In this document: positions 1 to 5,684 of the stretch, in pieces
Numbering within the stretch: position 1 is the stretch's first letter
Layout: every line of letters begins with the position of its first letter
NCBI GenBank assembly: GCA_030604345.1
Contig: JAUVWB010000080.1
Location: 1 to 6,927 of the forward strand
Reading direction: 5' to 3'
Origin: Desulfofustis sp.
Lineage (GTDB): Bacteria > Desulfobacterota > Desulfobulbia > Desulfobulbales > Desulfocapsaceae
DNA: 6,927 nucleotides
Position numbers and translations under genes: made by a program
The notes under the pieces: generated by a model
Seen by the model: only the letters and a program-made list of their open reading frames with translations
The model's database searches: none
What the model was told of the DNA's origin: nothing

Positions 1-83
1 CTGCCGTCGTCACTGCCGCCGTCGCAGGAGGTTAAGACGAGACCGATTGCCAGAAACGCCATGAAAAAGGAAATGGTTCTCAT
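1..83 (-). CDS. Lipoprotein, N-terminal part only (truncated by window edge)
   Basis: Only the first 27 codons are visible, and the gene runs off the left edge. The translation starts with a short basic N-terminus (M-R), then a hydrophobic stretch (ISFFMAFLAIGLVL), then a lipobox L-T-S-C with the lipidated cysteine at residue 20. The mature protein begins C-D-G-G-S-D-D-G, an acidic Gly/Ser linker. This is a standard signal-peptidase-II lipoprotein start. The start codon is supported by a Shine-Dalgarno sequence 8 nt upstream and by a good promoter further upstream. Asp at +2 is the inner-membrane retention signal in E. coli, but that rule does not hold in all Gram-negatives. It lies downstream of, and in the same direction as, another lipoprotein gene with a similar Asp-rich linker. 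The function is unknown because the mature domain is outside the window. Confidence 0.8.
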   Translation of the reverse strand, partial: MRTISFFMAFLAIGLVLTSCDGGSDDG

Positions 84-91
84 GATCGACG

Positions 92-98
92 CTCCCCT
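92..98 (-). promoter_or_regulatory. Ribosome binding site of the truncated lipoprotein
   Basis: AGGGGAG on the minus strand, 8 nt before the ATG whose first base is position 83. It decides the start of this gene, which is too short in the window to be judged by length. Confidence 0.6.
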
Positions 99-163
99 AA
101 TAATGAGAAGGTAAATGGAATCGCGATTGATTCGCCGTGCCACAGTCCATTCCAGCACGGACG

Positions 164-191
164 AATATACCACTGTAGTGGGACTTGTCCA
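164..191 (-). promoter_or_regulatory. Sigma70-like promoter with operator-like inverted repeats
   Basis: On the minus strand there is a -35 box TGGACA (186-191) and a -10 box TATATT (164-169), each matching the consensus at 5 of 6 bases, with a 16-bp spacer. The predicted transcription start is near 157, giving a leader of about 70 nt before the truncated lipoprotein. The spacer contains CCACT-GT-AGTGG (170-181, plus strand), a 5-2-5 inverted repeat. It abuts GGAC-TT-GTCC (181-190), which covers part of the -35 box. A repressor bound here would block polymerase. A further inverted repeat CCGTGC/GCACGG (135-140 and 155-160) would form a hairpin at the 5' end of the transcript. The box calls are by eye. 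Confidence 0.5.
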
Positions 192-225
192 GTGCTCTCT
201 TATGGTCGCTTTTGTTTCCGGATGC

Positions 226-241
226 AGCGGGGAAACCCGCT
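226..241 (-). terminator. Short hairpin after the 211-aa lipoprotein gene, possible weak terminator
   Basis: AGCGGG-loop-CCCGCT gives a 6-bp GC-rich stem with a 4-nt loop, 13 nt beyond the stop codon of the lipoprotein gene at 255-890. It is not followed by a T-run on the minus strand, so it is not a classical intrinsic terminator. It could protect the mRNA 3' end or be fortuitous. The downstream gene has its own promoter, which is consistent with transcription being separated here. Confidence 0.25.
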
Positions 242-254
242 TGGCAGGCAGGAT

Positions 255-890
255 TCAGTTCACCAGCGTAAAAGTTATGCCATGCCATTTGGCATAGGAA
301 CCGTGATCGCCGCAGGGATAGACATCATCACCCCAGAATTCGACCGTATCCCCGGGGGCGAGGGTGTGGGTGCCGCAGTCGATGGTAACGTTTTTATCGG
401 GACAGATCGATCGCCAATCATCTTTCGGACAATCGCAGAAGAGTGAACTGGAGAGCGGGTATTCGCCTTGCTTGATCACCTGGTCATTGATCGAAATGGA
501 GTATGGCGACTGTCCGTCGAATTCGGTCTGAATTTTTGCGTGGATGCGGTAGGTCCCTGCCTTTCCCGGAAAGACGGCCGAACACGAACCACTCCCCGAG
601 AATGGCTTCAGGCCGAGGGCGCCGTCTCGATCGGCCCAGTTGCCGGAACAGGAAAAATCCTTGAAGGCATCGAGGTAAATCTTTGTGCCGGCAGAACTTC
701 CCTGGTCAGGAGTGGCTTCGGTGGTGGTCGTTCCGGCAGAAATTTCGCCACTGCCGCTGGTAGCTGAACCATCATCGTCATCGTCAAAGTAGTCTTCGAT
801 CGTGTCACAGGCCGAGACCAGGAGGCTAAGAATCAAGCAAAGCAGCAGGGCTTTGTTCGGCAGCTTGGAATCTGGTGCTGATGGGACCAT
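255..890 (-). CDS. Exported lipoprotein with Asp-rich linker and Cys-rich C-terminal domain
   Basis: This is a 211-residue protein of unknown function. A basic N-terminus is followed by a hydrophobic core (residues 14-25) and a lipobox V-S-A-C with the lipidated cysteine at 28, so it should be anchored in the cell envelope. Residues 29-69 form an acidic, then Ser/Thr/Gly-rich linker that includes five consecutive Asp (36-40). Residues about 70-211 look like a compact beta-rich domain with alternating hydrophobic strands, such as TYRIHAKIQTEF and YSISINDQVI. Its end motif is GDTVEFWGDD...YAKWHGITF. The mature domain has seven cysteines (81, 103, 152, 154, 163, 172, 193), suggesting disulfides or metal binding. 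The layout resembles carbohydrate-binding-type beta-sandwiches fused to a lipoprotein anchor, but no family can be named with confidence. The ATG is the only start that keeps the full signal peptide, although no Shine-Dalgarno sequence is visible before it. The gene is divergent from the histidine kinase. Confidence 0.8.
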   Translation of the reverse strand: MVPSAPDSKLPNKALLLCLILSLLVSACDTIEDYFDDDDDGSATSGSGEISAGTTTTEATPDQGSSAGTKIYLDAFKDFSCSGNWADRDGALGLKPFSGSGSCSAVFPGKAGTYRIHAKIQTEFDGQSPYSISINDQVIKQGEYPLSSSLFCDCPKDDWRSICPDKNVTIDCGTHTLAPGDTVEFWGDDVYPCGDHGSYAKWHGITFTLVN

Positions 891-944
891 GGGAGTAGGT
901 TGATTTTTTAATAGAAGTTAATAAATACACGGATCGACGATGAT

Positions 945-970
945 AGAGCGGAGGCAAATGCGTTCGCTCT
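945..970. repeat. 26-bp imperfect palindrome upstream of the lipoprotein gene
   Basis: The outer arms AGAGCG (945-950) and CGCTCT (965-970) are perfectly complementary. Inside them, GCA (954-956) and TGC (959-961) also pair around the centre AA. In total 10 of 13 symmetric positions match. The palindrome ends 55 bp before the lipoprotein start, next to the weak candidate -35 element, so it could be a binding site for a dimeric regulator. It also just overlaps the stop of the doubtful small ORF, where it could act as a hairpin. No T-run follows on either strand. Confidence 0.35.
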
Positions 971-1152
971 CATCTTGCGGTGTAACAACCGTGCCGGTGC
1001 CGAACCACTATACCACAAATAGCCCATGGGTCCAGCTTTCGTTGGAAAATCAAGTGATCATCTGAGATGGACGGCAGTGCGCTGACCAACTCGGCCAGGG
1101 TGAAATCAGAGCTCTCGAGACATGCTGACTGCAACCAATGATTGGGGTTCAT
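970..1152 (-). CDS. Doubtful 60-aa hypothetical ORF
   Basis: This is a 60-residue reading frame on the minus strand within the divergent region. Residues 14-43 (from SSDFTLAELVSALP to QRKLDPWA) have a protein-like, amphipathic composition and mostly G/C-ending codons. The last 15 residues are less convincing. There is no Shine-Dalgarno sequence before the ATG, no recognised domain and no signal peptide. It could be a small protein, a decayed fragment of a longer gene, or chance. I do not recognise it and assign no function. Confidence 0.2.
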   Translation of the reverse strand: MNPNHWLQSACLESSDFTLAELVSALPSISDDHLIFQRKLDPWAICGIVVRHRHGCYTAR

Positions 1153-1250
1153 CGGGATGAGGGCTATTTGTTAGAGGTACGGGTAAAAGATTTGGTTGCA
1201 GATAGTGAGACTTCAGTCGAACGAACCATAATTGGATTGTTTTCTTTCGG

Positions 1251-1263
1251 TTATCCGTGATAA
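1251..1263. repeat. TTATC-CGT-GATAA inverted repeat before the kinase gene
   Basis: A perfect 5-3-5 inverted repeat lies 48 bp upstream of the kinase start codon. If the CATAAT at 1227-1232 is the -10 box, this site would sit at about +12 to +24, a usual position for a repressor operator. No cognate regulator gene lies in the window. Confidence 0.3.
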
Positions 1264-1293
1264 AAGGTGATCGGTGCGGTGTTTTTATAGGCA

Positions 1294-1300
1294 GGGAGGG
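1294..1300 (+). promoter_or_regulatory. Ribosome binding site of the hybrid kinase
   Basis: GGGAGGG, 11 nt before the ATG at 1312, is slightly far but strong. An in-frame stop (TAG at 1288-1290) lies just upstream and no ATG, GTG or TTG codon lies between, so the 1312 start is the most upstream one possible. Confidence 0.55.
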
Positions 1301-1311
1301 AACCGGTTCTC

Positions 1312-4194
1312 ATGAAGGTAGACGTAAAACGGCTTGTATCAGTTCTTCGTCTGCACGCGTTATGTGACGGCAGCATTCGCAGCAGCCTGATCCTCTCTTT
1401 TTCCTCAGTGGCACTCCTGTCGGCACTGTCTGCCTTGATCGCCTTGTTTTTATTGCAGACGAGTGAAAGACAGACCCGCCAGATCCTGAATGAAACGCTT
1501 CCCATTGCCGCCGATGCTCAGGCCCTTGGTCGGACCATCGGGCTTTACGCCGCTGTTTCCAAGGAATTGTCGGCAGTTGAAGACGAACAGCGGCATGAAC
1601 AACTGATCCAGACCATGCGTCAAAGTATCGACGACATGGAGATACGGCTTGAGGCGATTCGCAGCCGCGATCAATCCGGTGTTCCGGACCAGCAGATGGA
1701 GACCATGGTTGATGGTTTGCGTCTTACCCTGGAGCGGCAGCATGAACTGGTCTGGAGCTTTTTGGCAGCCAATCGGCGTCTGAAAGAGGTGGATGTAGAA
1801 TTCCGCAAACAACACCGGCAGTTTACCGATCTCGTTGAGCCGCGCATGAAGGCCAGCTATCGAAACTTCATCGAGGAGAGTCAGAGCATTCGGGCCGAGA
1901 TTTCCTCACTGATTGCACAACCGTCGGCCAGACAAAACCCGAAACAGCTGGAGCACTTGTTTCGGGTCGGGTTCGAATCGCTTGTCGGTGCTGCCGTCGG
2001 CGAGGCGTGGGCGAGCCATGAGCTGACGGCGGTCGCTTCAGCAGCCTTCAGCATCCTGTTGGAGGCCGAGATGGCCGATTCCGTGGAAAAGGTTGCCGGT
2101 CTGAAAGATGAGTATGATCGGTTGCTGCCCCTGTTTGACCAGTTGGAACTGGTTGTGGAGCCGGTCAGTGGTCGTCATGATGCGGTGCTTCAAGCAGCCC
2201 TTGGCCTCTATCGTCTCGGTCAGGGAGATTCCTCTCCCTTTGCCCTGCGGACGACCGAACTCACGGCGCGGGGCGAATCGAAACGCCTCTCGGAAGAGGC
2301 CGAGGTGTTGTCCCAGTCGCTGGCCGAGCAGGCCCGCCTGGTGACCGACAACCTGCGCCGGAAAGCGGCGGTCGACTCCGAGGCCCTGCAGGGGATGCTG
2401 GCCACCGCCAGTTTCGTTCAATTGCTGCTGGTTATCTTTGTCGTGTTGGTCAGTGTCGCCATCGGTTGGTATTACGTGGGACGGCATCTGGTGAGTCGGG
2501 TCATTGCCCTGAAGAAGGCCATGGATCTGCATGCCATGGGGATCGAGGCCGAGATTCCCTTGCAAGGTAAAGAGGACATTACCGACATGGCCCATGCCCT
2601 TCAGTGCTTCGTTCGGCAGCGGAGCACGGTGGAGACCGCCCTGCGGCAGAGTATCGACTCGCTCAACGAGGCCCAGTTGATCGCCAAATTGGGCAGTTGT
2701 ACGTGGGATGAGGATGGCGCCGAGTGGCAGTGGAGTGACGGGTTTTATCGGATGCTCGGTTATCAGCCCGGAGAAATCGAGGCGGACCGCGAGCAATTCT
2801 TGCTGTTGGTGGACCCCGCCGACCAAGCGAAGGTTGAACGGTTTTTCCGCCAACTATCGCCGTCGGCCCGGATCTCTGAGCTTGATTTCTCCCTGTGCAG
2901 AAAGGACGGGTCTCGTTGTATCGTGACCACCCGGTGGCGGTATGCAAAAGTCGGTGGCAAGATTACCGGTTCGTTGCACGGAACGTTGCTCGATATTACG
3001 GAACGGCAACGGATCGAAGAAGAACTGCTGAAGATCAAGAAACTCGAGTCGATCGGTGTTTTGGCCGGCGGTATAGCTCATGATTTCAATAATTTGTTAA
3101 CGGTTATCATGGGTAACACCGCTCTTGCTCGACGCGAGCTGCCGCAGACTCACGTTGTGCAGCACTTTTTGCGGCTCTCGGAGAACGCCGCCAATCGAGC
3201 CCGTGACCTGACCTCTCGTCTCCTGACCTTTGCCAAAGGGGGAGAACCAATTCGCAGTGTTACCGATATGCGCAGCCTGTTGAACGAAGTGGTGGAATTC
3301 GTGCTACACGGCAGCAAGGTTCGTTGTGTCTTCGACATCCCGGAAGATCTCTGGTCGGCAGATGTGGATGCCGGCCAGATCGGCCAAGTCATCCAGAATC
3401 TTGCGGTGAATGCAATCCAGGCCATGCCGGAAGGCGGCGAGATCACCGTTACCTGCCACAACGTACACGTGGATGGAGAAAAGGGGGAGCCGCTGTTGCC
3501 CGGAGACTATCTGCGTATCGAAATGATCGATCAGGGACACGGTATTGCCGAGGAGCATCTCAAACGGGTCTTCGACCCTTATTTTACGACCCGTGAGATG
3601 GATAGCACCAAAGGAAGCGGTCTCGGGCTGGCCATTGTCCACTCGATCATCAGAAAACACGGAGGTACGGTTGACGTGTCCTCAACGGTTGGACAGGGCA
3701 CGACTTTTACCCTGCACCTTCCGGCCCTGCCCGGTGAACACGTGGGGATGGATTCACCCGGTTTTACCGAGCATGCTGAAAATTCGCCGCGACGTGCCGG
3801 GTTGGTGCTGGTCATGGACGATGAGCAGATGGTTCGGGACGTTGTCGAGGCCATGCTAGAGCATCTTGGGTTTGAAGTATTGTCGGCGGTTGACGGTGAA
3901 AAGGCGATAGCGGTCTACCGCGACTGCCTCGATGAGGGGCGGCGGCCTGATCTGGTAATCATGGATTTGACCATTCCCGGAGGAATGGGAGGTGAGCGGG
4001 CGGCACAAGCGCTCCTCGACCTGGATCCGACGGCGAAAATTATCGTTGCCAGCGGCTATTCGAGTAATCAGGTGCTTGAACAGTACCGGGACCACGGTTT
4101 TTGTGCCATCGCTTCCAAGCCCTTTCAGATACAGGAACTCTCGGAGACGATCTCGACGGTCTTGGCGCTTGATGGTTCCGTCTCGACGAGATGA
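1312..4194 (+). CDS. Membrane hybrid histidine kinase with TorS-like periplasmic sensor, PAS and receiver domains
   Basis: This is a 960-residue sensor kinase of the inner membrane. Order of parts: a basic cytoplasmic N-tail; TM1 (about 26-48); a long helical periplasmic domain (about 49-368); TM2 (about 369-389); HAMP (about 390-443); PAS/PAC (about 452-572, ending in the [11 protein letters not shown] junction). The HisKA domain follows, with phospho-acceptor His590 in GGIAHDFNN. The HATPase domain (about 684-806) has an N-box with N696 and N700, a G1 motif D740-Q-G-H-G, an F-box near 754-758 and a G2 motif G768-S-G-L-G-L. The C-terminal receiver (about 830-950) has acidic residues D836/D837, phospho-acceptor D885, S914 and K936. 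All catalytic residues are present, so it should autophosphorylate and pass phosphate to D885. From memory of TorS, the periplasmic region has a similar layout and helix pattern, including a Q-x-L-x-x-x-x-L-P start after TM1. No DNA-binding output, HPt domain or response-regulator gene is in the window. The signal is unknown. Confidence 0.93.
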   Translation: MKVDVKRLVSVLRLHALCDGSIRSSLILSFSSVALLSALSALIALFLLQTSERQTRQILNETLPIAADAQALGRTIGLYAAVSKELSAVEDEQRHEQLIQTMRQSIDDMEIRLEAIRSRDQSGVPDQQMETMVDGLRLTLERQHELVWSFLAANRRLKEVDVEFRKQHRQFTDLVEPRMKASYRNFIEESQSIRAEISSLIAQPSARQNPKQLEHLFRVGFESLVGAAVGEAWASHELTAVASAAFSILLEAEMADSVEKVAGLKDEYDRLLPLFDQLELVVEPVSGRHDAVLQAALGLYRLGQGDSSPFALRTTELTARGESKRLSEEAEVLSQSLAEQARLVTDNLRRKAAVDSEALQGMLATASFVQLLLVIFVVLVSVAIGWYYVGRHLVSRVIALKKAMDLHAMGIEAEIPLQGKEDITDMAHALQCFVRQRSTVETALRQSIDSLNEAQLIAKLGSCTWDEDGAEWQWSDGFYRMLGYQPGEIEADREQFLLLVDPADQAKVERFFRQLSPSARISELDFSLCRKDGSRCIVTTRWRYAKVGGKITGSLHGTLLDITERQRIEEELLKIKKLESIGVLAGGIAHDFNNLLTVIMGNTALARRELPQTHVVQHFLRLSENAANRARDLTSRLLTFAKGGEPIRSVTDMRSLLNEVVEFVLHGSKVRCVFDIPEDLWSADVDAGQIGQVIQNLAVNAIQAMPEGGEITVTCHNVHVDGEKGEPLLPGDYLRIEMIDQGHGIAEEHLKRVFDPYFTTREMDSTKGSGLGLAIVHSIIRKHGGTVDVSSTVGQGTTFTLHLPALPGEHVGMDSPGFTEHAENSPRRAGLVLVMDDEQMVRDVVEAMLEHLGFEVLSAVDGEKAIAVYRDCLDEGRRPDLVIMDLTIPGGMGGERAAQALLDLDPTAKIIVASGYSSNQVLEQYRDHGFCAIASKPFQIQELSETISTVLALDGSVSTR

Positions 4195-4938
4195 TCAATC
4201 GTTGTGGGTCCAGCGGCAGATTCGCTGCTCGAGACGATCGAGAACGATGTAGAGGCTGAAGCCCAGCAGGGCCATGCAGCAGATGCCGGTATACAGCGCC
4301 ACATAATCGGCCCGTCCCCAGGAGTCCATGATACGATAGCCAAGTCCTTTGGTGGTGGCGAACGATTCGACGAAGAAGAGGATGGCCACCGATGTGCCGA
4401 TGGAGATACGCAGCGCCGTCAGGATCTTGGGCAGGCTGGCGGGAAGAATCACATGGCGGTAGATCTGCAAACGCGAGGCGCCGAGGGTGAGCATGGAATA
4501 ATAGTAATTTCGGTTGATGCCCTTGGCGGCGTCCCTGGTGGTGACCAGAATCTGGAAAAAGACAATCAGGGCGATCAGGAAAATTTTAGAAAAGTTACCG
4601 ATACCAAAGAGAATAATGATCAGCGGCAGGAGAACCACATGGGGGATAGGGTAGAGCAGGTAAATAAAAGGCGATAAGCGCTTCCGTACCGGTTCTTCAG
4701 CGCCAATGACCAATCCCAGGGGGACTGCGGCGGCAAGGGCAAGTGCCAGTCCGAGCAGGGCGCGGATCGACGAGATCGCCAGATCGTCAAACAGATTGCC
4801 GTCTCGAAAGGCGGCGACCATGTCCCGGGCCACGACCCATGGTTCGGGCAGGGCAATGGAATCAAGCAGAAACGCGGCACCCTGCCAGATGGCGAGCAGG
4901 ATAAGGGCAGCAAAGAAGGTGTCACGTTTCCGATTCAT
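4195..4938 (-). CDS. ABC importer permease, NitT/TauT class (BPD_transp_1)
   Basis: This is a 247-residue inner-membrane permease, a normal length for the SsuC/TauC/ThiX-like class, which works as a homodimer. Hydrophobic segments at about 7-26, 60-80, 92-112, 117-135, 175-192 and 214-233 give six likely membrane spans. The cytoplasmic coupling loop is visible as LGAS-x-x-x-IYRHVILPASLPKI (152-172), the EAA-loop region with the conserved Gly153 and Pro166 that contacts the ATPase. The ETKGLGY-like element (TTKGLGY, 195-201) is also typical. It is the last gene of a binding protein-ATPase-permease operon. Its ATG lies inside the ATPase gene (17-nt overlap), and AGGGAGA at 4942-4948 serves as the ribosome binding site, so translation is probably coupled. 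Its stop codon directly abuts the stop of the convergent kinase gene. The substrate is not determinable from the permease. Confidence 0.92.
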   Translation of the reverse strand: MNRKRDTFFAALILLAIWQGAAFLLDSIALPEPWVVARDMVAAFRDGNLFDDLAISSIRALLGLALALAAAVPLGLVIGAEEPVRKRLSPFIYLLYPIPHVVLLPLIIILFGIGNFSKIFLIALIVFFQILVTTRDAAKGINRNYYYSMLTLGASRLQIYRHVILPASLPKILTALRISIGTSVAILFFVESFATTKGLGYRIMDSWGRADYVALYTGICCMALLGFSLYIVLDRLEQRICRWTHND

Positions 4939-5665
4939 CGGTCTCCCTGGCGAGTGTTGCCCTCAGGGTGCTGCATTGGCGGAAAAACGACTCACTGGTG
5001 CGGAAATCTTTGCTGCCGGCGTCAGGATTGTTGAAGATTCGGACAATCTGTCCCGGACGGTGTGAGAGCAGGATGATCTTGCGGCCCAGAAAAACCGCTT
5101 CTTCGATGGAATGGGTGACCAGCACGGTGGTGATCCGTTTGGTCAGGCCAATATGCAGGATAAGGTTCTGCAGGCGCTCCCGGGTGAGTGCATCCAGGGA
5201 GGAGAGGGGCTCGTCCATATAGAGGATTTCCGGTTCGATGGCCAGGGCCCGGGCCAGGGCCACCCGCTGTTGCATGCCTCCGGACAGCTGGCCGGGGAAG
5301 TGGTTCTCGAAACCGATCAATTCCATCTCCTCGAGCAATCCTTTGATGCGTTTATCGACCGTGTCAGCGGGTTCCCTGCGCAGCGAGAGGCCGAGAGCGA
5401 TGTTCTGGACGACGGTTTTCCAGGGAAACAGGCCATAGTTCTGCAAAATGGTGCCGCAGCGCGGCGCCCCGGAGATGGTGATGGCTCCCGAGTCCGGTCG
5501 CAGGAGCCCGTTGAGCAGAAAGAGCAGTGACGTCTTGCCGCATCCGGACGGGCCGATGATGGCGCAGCTGTCCTCGGCGCCGAGCTCAAAAGAGATGTCT
5601 TTGAGGACGGGGAGCCGGACACAGTTATGATGGAAACTGAGATTGACCGAGCGGACCGAGATCAT
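4922..5665 (-). CDS. ABC importer ATPase, NitT/TauT class (SsuB/TauB-like)
   Basis: This is a 247-residue cytoplasmic ATP-binding subunit that powers the importer as a dimer. All functional motifs are intact: Walker A GPSGCGKT (38-45), Q-loop Gln75 in the sequence ILQNYGLFPWKTV, signature LSGGMQQR (127-134), Walker B ILYMDEP (147-153) with catalytic Glu152, D-loop SSLD (155-158) and H-loop His185 in VTHSIEEA. The LFPWKTV and LDALTRE segments are characteristic of the nitrate/sulfonate/taurine subgroup. The length is close to the family norm, and there is no extra C-terminal regulatory domain. It starts 9 nt after the binding-protein gene and overlaps the permease gene by 17 nt. The purine-rich AGGA that could serve as ribosome binding site is about 16 nt from the ATG and lies within a palindrome, so translation probably depends on coupling to the gene before it. 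The transported substrate is unknown. Confidence 0.95.
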   Translation of the reverse strand: MISVRSVNLSFHHNCVRLPVLKDISFELGAEDSCAIIGPSGCGKTSLLFLLNGLLRPDSGAITISGAPRCGTILQNYGLFPWKTVVQNIALGLSLRREPADTVDKRIKGLLEEMELIGFENHFPGQLSGGMQQRVALARALAIEPEILYMDEPLSSLDALTRERLQNLILHIGLTKRITTVLVTHSIEEAVFLGRKIILLSHRPGQIVRIFNNPDAGSKDFRTSESFFRQCSTLRATLARETDESET

Positions 5666-5671
5666 GAGCGG

Positions 5672-5684
5672 GGATCACTGATCC
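5672..5684 (-). repeat. Intercistronic palindrome GGATCA-C-TGATCC over the binding-protein stop codon
   Basis: A perfect 6-1-6 inverted repeat contains the TGA stop of the binding-protein gene (5675-5677) and ends 6 nt before the ATPase ATG. In mRNA it could fold as a short hairpin that covers the only AGGA-like sequence in front of the ATPase gene. It could thereby make ATPase translation depend on ribosomes finishing the binding-protein gene, or protect the upstream message. The stem is short, so an effect is uncertain. Confidence 0.4.

Larger units (their letters stand above)
891..1311. other. 421-bp divergent intergenic region
   Basis: This region separates the minus-strand lipoprotein gene from the plus-strand kinase gene and should hold both promoters. 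It is visibly AT-richer than the genes at 899-930 and 1180-1290. For the lipoprotein, an AT-rich block at 903-927 could contain the -10 element (TATTAA on minus, 918-923), but the matching -35 (CTATCA, 941-946) fits only 3 of 6 bases. For the kinase, CATAAT (1227-1232, plus) is a -10 candidate without a convincing -35 at proper spacing. No sigma54 GG-N10-GC element was found near the TTGCA at 1196-1200. Two palindromes and one weak small ORF are listed separately. I see no RNA gene. Confidence 0.6.

Noticed and set aside
272..293. Inverted repeat TATGCC...GGCATA near the end of the lipoprotein gene
   Set aside because: It lies inside coding sequence for the conserved-looking KWHG stretch and has no T-run, so it is explained by codons rather than by a terminator.
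1181..1200. Sigma54 promoter suggested by TTGCA before the kinase gene
   Set aside because: The required GG is not found 10 bases before the GC; bases 1186-1187 are AA.
2038..2853. 271-codon antisense frame inside the kinase gene
   Set aside because: The product is low-complexity, rich in Gln, Gly and His, without a recognisable domain, and lies fully within the well-supported kinase coding sequence.
4182..4255. Clustered CTCGACGAG and CTCGAGACGATCGAG repeats around the convergent junction as a bidirectional terminator
   Set aside because: The stems are short, lie in coding sequence of both genes and have no T-run on either side.
4204..4677. 157-codon plus-strand frame opposite the permease
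   Set aside because: The composition is that of an antisense shadow, with no hydrophobic core or domain, and the opposite strand has a complete permease.
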